Shown here one piece after another: positions 60,015-64,000 of a DNA stretch of 64,000 nt; positions within the stretch are counted from its first letter, which is position 1, and each line of letters begins with the position of its first letter. A program made the translations under genes and the position numbers. This stretch comes from Gordionus sp. m RMFG-2023 (Eukaryota; Nematomorpha; Gordioida; Chordodea; Parachordodidae): assembly GCF_954871325.1 (NCBI RefSeq), contig NC_088775.1:63155561-63219560 (forward strand). The letters are read 5' to 3'. Under the pieces are notes generated by a model, which searched no databases, was not told where the DNA came from, and was given only the letters and a program-made list of their open reading frames with translations.

Positions 60015-61533
60015 CTCCTACCTACTACTACAGATGCGTAGAGAGAGATAATCACATGTGTAAGGCCAGGCTCCATGCCGAAATAATGAAAAAATTCCAA
60101 ATAAATTCGAGCACAATCATATTGCGGATTGTGCTCAAACGGAGTCACGAAAAATAATTAACGAAATTAAGCATAAAGCAAAAACACCTATTGATACTCC
60201 CAGTATGATTATCTCGGAGATATTGGCAAATCTAGATGAATCCATCATAATAAAGATCCCTAACTCCAACCTTATTAAGAGGATAATACTCCGTACAAGA
60301 AACTCTCCCAATCATCCGCCATCGTGCCCAACTTCTTTGGCCGAATTATTTCTATCCTATGAATACACTATTACCGAGAAAGGCGAGAATTTTATTATTC
60401 ATGATGATGAGGTAAACAATTTAATCGTTACTAGTTTATATTTCAATTTCAATTTCAAGTCAAAATTTATTTTATTTATTGTAAATTGCAATTAATTATT
60501 TTAAAATTTATTGATTAAACTTTTAATACTACAATTTTTATATTATATATTAAGATAAAGGAACGAATTTTAATATTATCGACTGAAAGAAATCTTGAAT
60601 TCCTCTCTTCATGTGCAATGTGGTTCGCAGATGGTACTTTTAAATGCACCCCGCACTTTTTCATACTTTATACCCTTCACGGTATAAATAAAACGGTTTT
60701 CCCCCTAGTATACATATTGATGACAGGTAAAAGGAGTGATGATTACAAGCGAGTTTTTGAAATTATTCGATAGTATGTAACAATCTCTCCTGATTTTATA
60801 ATGACCGATTTCGAGTTATCGGCAATCAATGCATTAAAATCGGTCTTCCCGTTAACGAAACAACGAGGATGTTTATTTCATTTTGGTCAACGTTTTTGGA
60901 GAAAAATACAAAAGTTTCCAAAACTATCAATTCTATATAAAACTAATCCACAATTTTGTTTATATTTAAAAATGATGGTATGTTTGGCCTACGTGCCAGA
61001 AACCGATGTAATAATGGCTTTTGAGACATTAACATAGAAAATACATACATAGGGAAATCATATGGGAGAGAAAGATTAATCCCAATTTATCCTATTTCCT
61101 TATGGAATTGTTATGATTCCACACTGAACGGAGAGGCTAATACAAATTTGTGGAAGGATGGCACCGTAGTTTTAATTCATTATTAACATCCTATCATCCG
61201 ACGATATGGAAATTTATAGCAGGTATAATATTAAATTCACCCAGGTAAAAAATTTCATAGGATAATTTGCTTTTTTTAAAAAAATATGAAAAATTGATCA
61301 AATAAATAATTTTATATACATTGAATATTTATACCATTTTAAGGACTTAAAAAGCAACAAAATTTAACTGAGTTAAAGATTGTTCAACTACAAGGAGGTG
61401 ATGATGAAACTTCACCCCGAAAAAAGTATCGAAATCTAACAGAAAGATTAAAGAGAATAGTTTCGGATTATAGAAATCGTAACATTTTATCGTACCTGAA
61501 GGGTCTCGCGTCTAATATTAATTTAAATATATA
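60015..61533 (+). pseudogene. FLYWCH-MULE transposase with introns, broken
   Basis: 60022-60130 gives TYYYRCVERDNHMCKARLHA and, after a frame change, EHNHIADCAQTESRKI: the C-terminal half of a FLYWCH zinc finger. The frame then continues to 60411 (IINEIKHKAKTPIDTPSMII, PNSNLIKRII, EYTITEKGENFI). A GT at 60412 and an AG near 60553 bound a likely intron of about 140 nt. The MULE core follows: LILSTERNLEFLSS, WFADGTFKCTP with the first Asp, FPLVYILMTGK, IMTDFELSAINALKSVFP with the second Asp, and CLFHFGQRFWRKIQ. After a stop and frame changes come VEGWHRSFNSLLTSYHP, with the likely Glu, and the tail LTELKIVQLQGGDDE...LSYLKGLASNI, ending at 61533. There is an internal TAG near 60772. No terminal inverted repeats were located. 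Confidence 0.85.
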
Positions 61534-62724
61534 ATTTTACTATAAAGTATTAATATCAATATATACATAAAAAATAATAGCAAATTATTACAGATTATTT
61601 TTTATATTATTCTATATTATTTAGTACGAAAATATAAAACTCTAGTATCTGGTAGATTGTAATTGTATACTCAAATTATTATTAGATTTTTCGTTAGTAT
61701 TCGAATCGAATTAATTATCATTTATAATATATGATTTTGGCCAATATAAGTGTGTTGAACATTTTCTCTATTTAATAGATACTTGAATATTTTTAGTTAG
61801 ATTCATTTTTGCTATAAAGTGAATTGATCTTCGATAATATGAAGAGTTTTATGTAAAAAATGAAACGCTAAATTTAAAATGAAATATCATAGTGAGAATA
61901 AATAAATTACGAATCAAAAATATTGAGGGTTGTAAACATGAATAAATTTAAATGAAATGAATTAGATTTCAGGAACCAGTTAAGTTCAGTTAGGGTTCAA
62001 GAATTTAAAAAAAAATTAAAGTAATATTTTAGAGATAATAAAATATATCTAAAAACGAGTTAATAAATAAGTCATATAATCGATTTAAGGTGCCAGAAGT
62101 AAATTATAGTTTAGCAATAACCTTATTTTTACCGAATTACAATAACGTCTCAAGATTTTTAGCAGAAAACTATTATTTCAGCCACTGGTTTTTATTTAAA
62201 AAGATAGCTTAATCAACGCAAAAAAATTATAATTTTATTAATGCTTAGCTATTTTTTACGGCATGGACATAAATTGAAGCATAACAAATGTTAATGTCGT
62301 AATTAGTAATAAAATAAATAATAAATGTCGTAAATTTTTTTAAAAATAAATTTGTTTTTCGATTCTTATTTGCCGGTCTGCACAACCCTGATTTTTTATA
62401 TGTGTTGAAAATAAAATGGTAATATTTTTATCCTTAAATAGTTTGTACGAAAAATTTGGTCTCAAGATCCTCTTGTCTTCTTCTAAATTATTTCATTTGA
62501 TCATCCATTAATTAATAAAGTGTTCACGCCAATGAAGGCACTATAAACTTTTTGATAACGAAAATGTAGAATGCAAAACACTAAATCAAAATAACTATCC
62601 ACATCTAACATAGATATTATTCTGACTTCATCATACTTCAATTCCTTCAAATTATCATTCATAATTAAATATATCATATGTGTAATTCACATTACACCCT
62701 ATTTCATAAAAATGGTTAATTATT
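61534..62724. other. A+T-rich region, nothing recognised
   Basis: No gene, array or RNA I can support. Confidence 0.4.
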
Positions 62725-63012
62725 TCAAAATAACCACCTACGCCTGATTAATCTAACGATAAAACTACAACTACTGCCAACACTACAACCACTGCCAACA
62801 CTACAATCACTGCCAACACTATAACCACTGCCAACACAACAACCACTGCCAACACTACAACCACTGCCAACACTACAACCACTGCCAACACTACAACCAC
62901 TGCCAACACTACAACCACTGCCAACACTACAACCACTGCCAATACCACAACCTGACATAAAAATGATTTTATCATCCAAAATATTCAGTCCTCTTTCATA
63001 ATTTTCCATCAA
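62725..63012 (-). CDS. Hypothetical GSGCSV-repeat protein, copy 1
   Basis: A 95-residue open frame: MMENYERGLNILDDKIIF, then about eleven copies of the hexapeptide GSGCSV, then SCSFIVRLIRRRWLF. The repeat is an 18-bp minisatellite, and a second frame is also open through it (VVVLAV repeats), so the open frame alone is weak evidence of a gene. In its favour, the paralogue at 63325-63585 keeps the same non-repeat start and the same frame. No signal peptide at the first Met, no intron and no promoter are visible. Function unknown; it may be non-coding. Confidence 0.3.
   Translation of the reverse strand: MMENYERGLNILDDKIIFMSGCGIGSGCSVGSGCSVGSGCSVGSGCSVGSGCSVGSGCCVGSGYSVGSDCSVGSGCSVGSSCSFIVRLIRRRWLF
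62768..62955. repeat. 18-bp minisatellite (CACTACAACCACTGCCAA), about 11 units
   Basis: Near-perfect tandem units; the related array at about 63390-63525 has about 7 units. Confidence 0.92.
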
Positions 63013-63324
63013 TGAATTCTATACAATTCCAATATATCAAAATTTAATTGTAGATTAATGATACAAAAAATTTAATTCTTTTATATTATTCCCAACAAAA
63101 CACTCTACATTATCAATTCTATCATTCTTACCAATCTTTACAATTTACCCTTATTTATACCAAAAACTGTTGACTAATATAAAATTGTCATCCAAACATT
63201 TTATTTAAATGTACAAAACACAATCAATATCCTTTGTATCATCATGTTGCCACCCAACCTTATAAAATTAAATCCAGCAATATGTTAACAATTTAATAAG
63301 TGGATCTCAGCAAGATATCCAATT

Positions 63325-63585
63325 TCAAAATAAACAAATTGCAAGCTTAGAAAAATCATAAAAGCTACGCCTGATTAATCTAACAATAAAACTACAACTA
63401 CTGCCAACACTACAACCACTGCCAACACTACAATCACTGCTAACACTATAACCACTGCCAACACCACAACCATTGCCAACACTACAACCACTGCCAACAC
63501 TACAACCACTGCCAATACCACAACCTGACATAAAAATGATTTTATCATCCAAAATATTCAGTCCTCTTTCATAATTTTGCATCAA
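63325..63585 (-). CDS. Hypothetical GSGCSV-repeat protein, copy 2
   Basis: An 86-residue open frame paralogous to 62725-63012: MMQNYERGLNILDDKIIF and about seven degenerate hexapeptides (GSGCSV, GNGCGV, GSGYSV, SSDCSV), then SCSFIVRLIRRSFYDFS. The repeats differ by substitutions that keep Gly-x-Gly/Cys spacing, and the array is shorter by four units. The C-terminal residues diverge from copy 1 after IRR. No known family. Confidence 0.3.
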   Translation of the reverse strand: MMQNYERGLNILDDKIIFMSGCGIGSGCSVGSGCSVGNGCGVGSGYSVSSDCSVGSGCSVGSSCSFIVRLIRRSFYDFSKLAICLF

Positions 63586-64000
63586 TGAATTCTATACAAT
63601 TCCAATATATCAAAATTTAATTGTAGATTAATGATACAAAAAATTTAAGTAAATACTTTTTCCTTTAATATTTCCTTTACTTTTAGATTACCAATCATCC
63701 TCAATTATTATACATCAATTAATAACTAACAAGTTCTTTTATATTATTCCCAACAAAACACTCTACATTATCAATTCTATCATTCTTACCAATCTTTACA
63801 ATTTACCCTTATTTATACCAAAAACTGTTGACTAATATAAAATTGTCATCCAAACATTTTATTTAAATGCACAAAACAAAATCAATATTCACACTTGAAA
63901 AGGATAAGACTTTTAATCTCTTATCTAATTATACTATTGATTCAAATCCTTTAAAGCAAGCTAATATTGCTATAAAAGCAGAAAGAGAAACTGAATATTT

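Larger units (their letters stand above)
62743..63887. repeat. Tandem segmental duplication (about 490 and 520 bp)
   Basis: 62743-63232 and 63364-63887 are copies, including the minisatellite, AATATTCAGTCCTCTTTCAT and CACTCTACATTATCAATTCT. The second copy has about 80 extra bases near 63645-63730. The copies are separated by about 130 bases. Confidence 0.88.

Noticed and set aside
62748-62975. Hydrophobic VVVLAV-repeat frame, possible membrane protein
   Set aside because: It is a second open frame through the 18-bp minisatellite; the paralogous copy does not keep it open over the same length.
1-64000. CRISPR array, prokaryotic operon or tRNA/rRNA genes
   Set aside because: The regular arrays have no spacer diversity, the gene content is eukaryotic with introns, and I saw no convincing cloverleaf or rRNA segment by eye.

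Overview
The window is a very A+T-rich eukaryotic sequence (well over 70% A+T by eye) made almost entirely of DNA transposons nested in one another. I recognise no ordinary host gene. The families present are a THAP/P-element transposase, several BED-finger hAT transposases, a FLYWCH-MULE transposase and an ISXO2/Merlin-like transposase end. That mix is typical of animals, but the species cannot be told from this sequence. Introns of about 40-60 nt appear in several unrelated genes here, so the genome is compact in its introns.

Layout. 253-7071 is a large foldback element split by a hAT element (2706-6498, perfect 8-bp target duplication) whose transposase is intact apart from two one-base frame changes. 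7599-8774 is a worn ZMYM1-type hAT remnant. 10116-16884 and 16992-26349 are two related MULE-like elements (A and B); B has a perfect 9-bp target duplication. About 16905-35104 is a P-element whose THAP9-like gene runs from 26618 to about 33030 and is split by B and by a hAT element (29569-32620). 35177-42350 is a hAT element holding a foldback element (35932-39872). 42980-48580 is another hAT element holding a deleted sister copy (46393-48259) of the one at 29569. 49288-50533 is inverted-repeat debris, 52745-53170 a minisatellite, 54366-55283 a TA-flanked element also present at 15258-16196, 55364-58232 a hAT element, 60015-61533 a FLYWCH-MULE gene, and 62743-63887 a tandem duplication with an 18-bp minisatellite.

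The most unusual content is two genes built from chains of tiny symmetric exons. One (minus strand, 19700-21220) lies inside a hAT-type element that is itself inside a foldback inside MULE B. The other (plus strand, 11435-13346) lies inside MULE A, with a remnant in B. In both, nearly every internal exon is 45-135 nt, a multiple of three, starts at codon position 2 and ends at codon position 1. Introns are mostly 40-60 nt with GT and AG ends, and the exons have multiplied in tandem. A second theme is that four elements of different families are long palindromes whose arms are tandem arrays.
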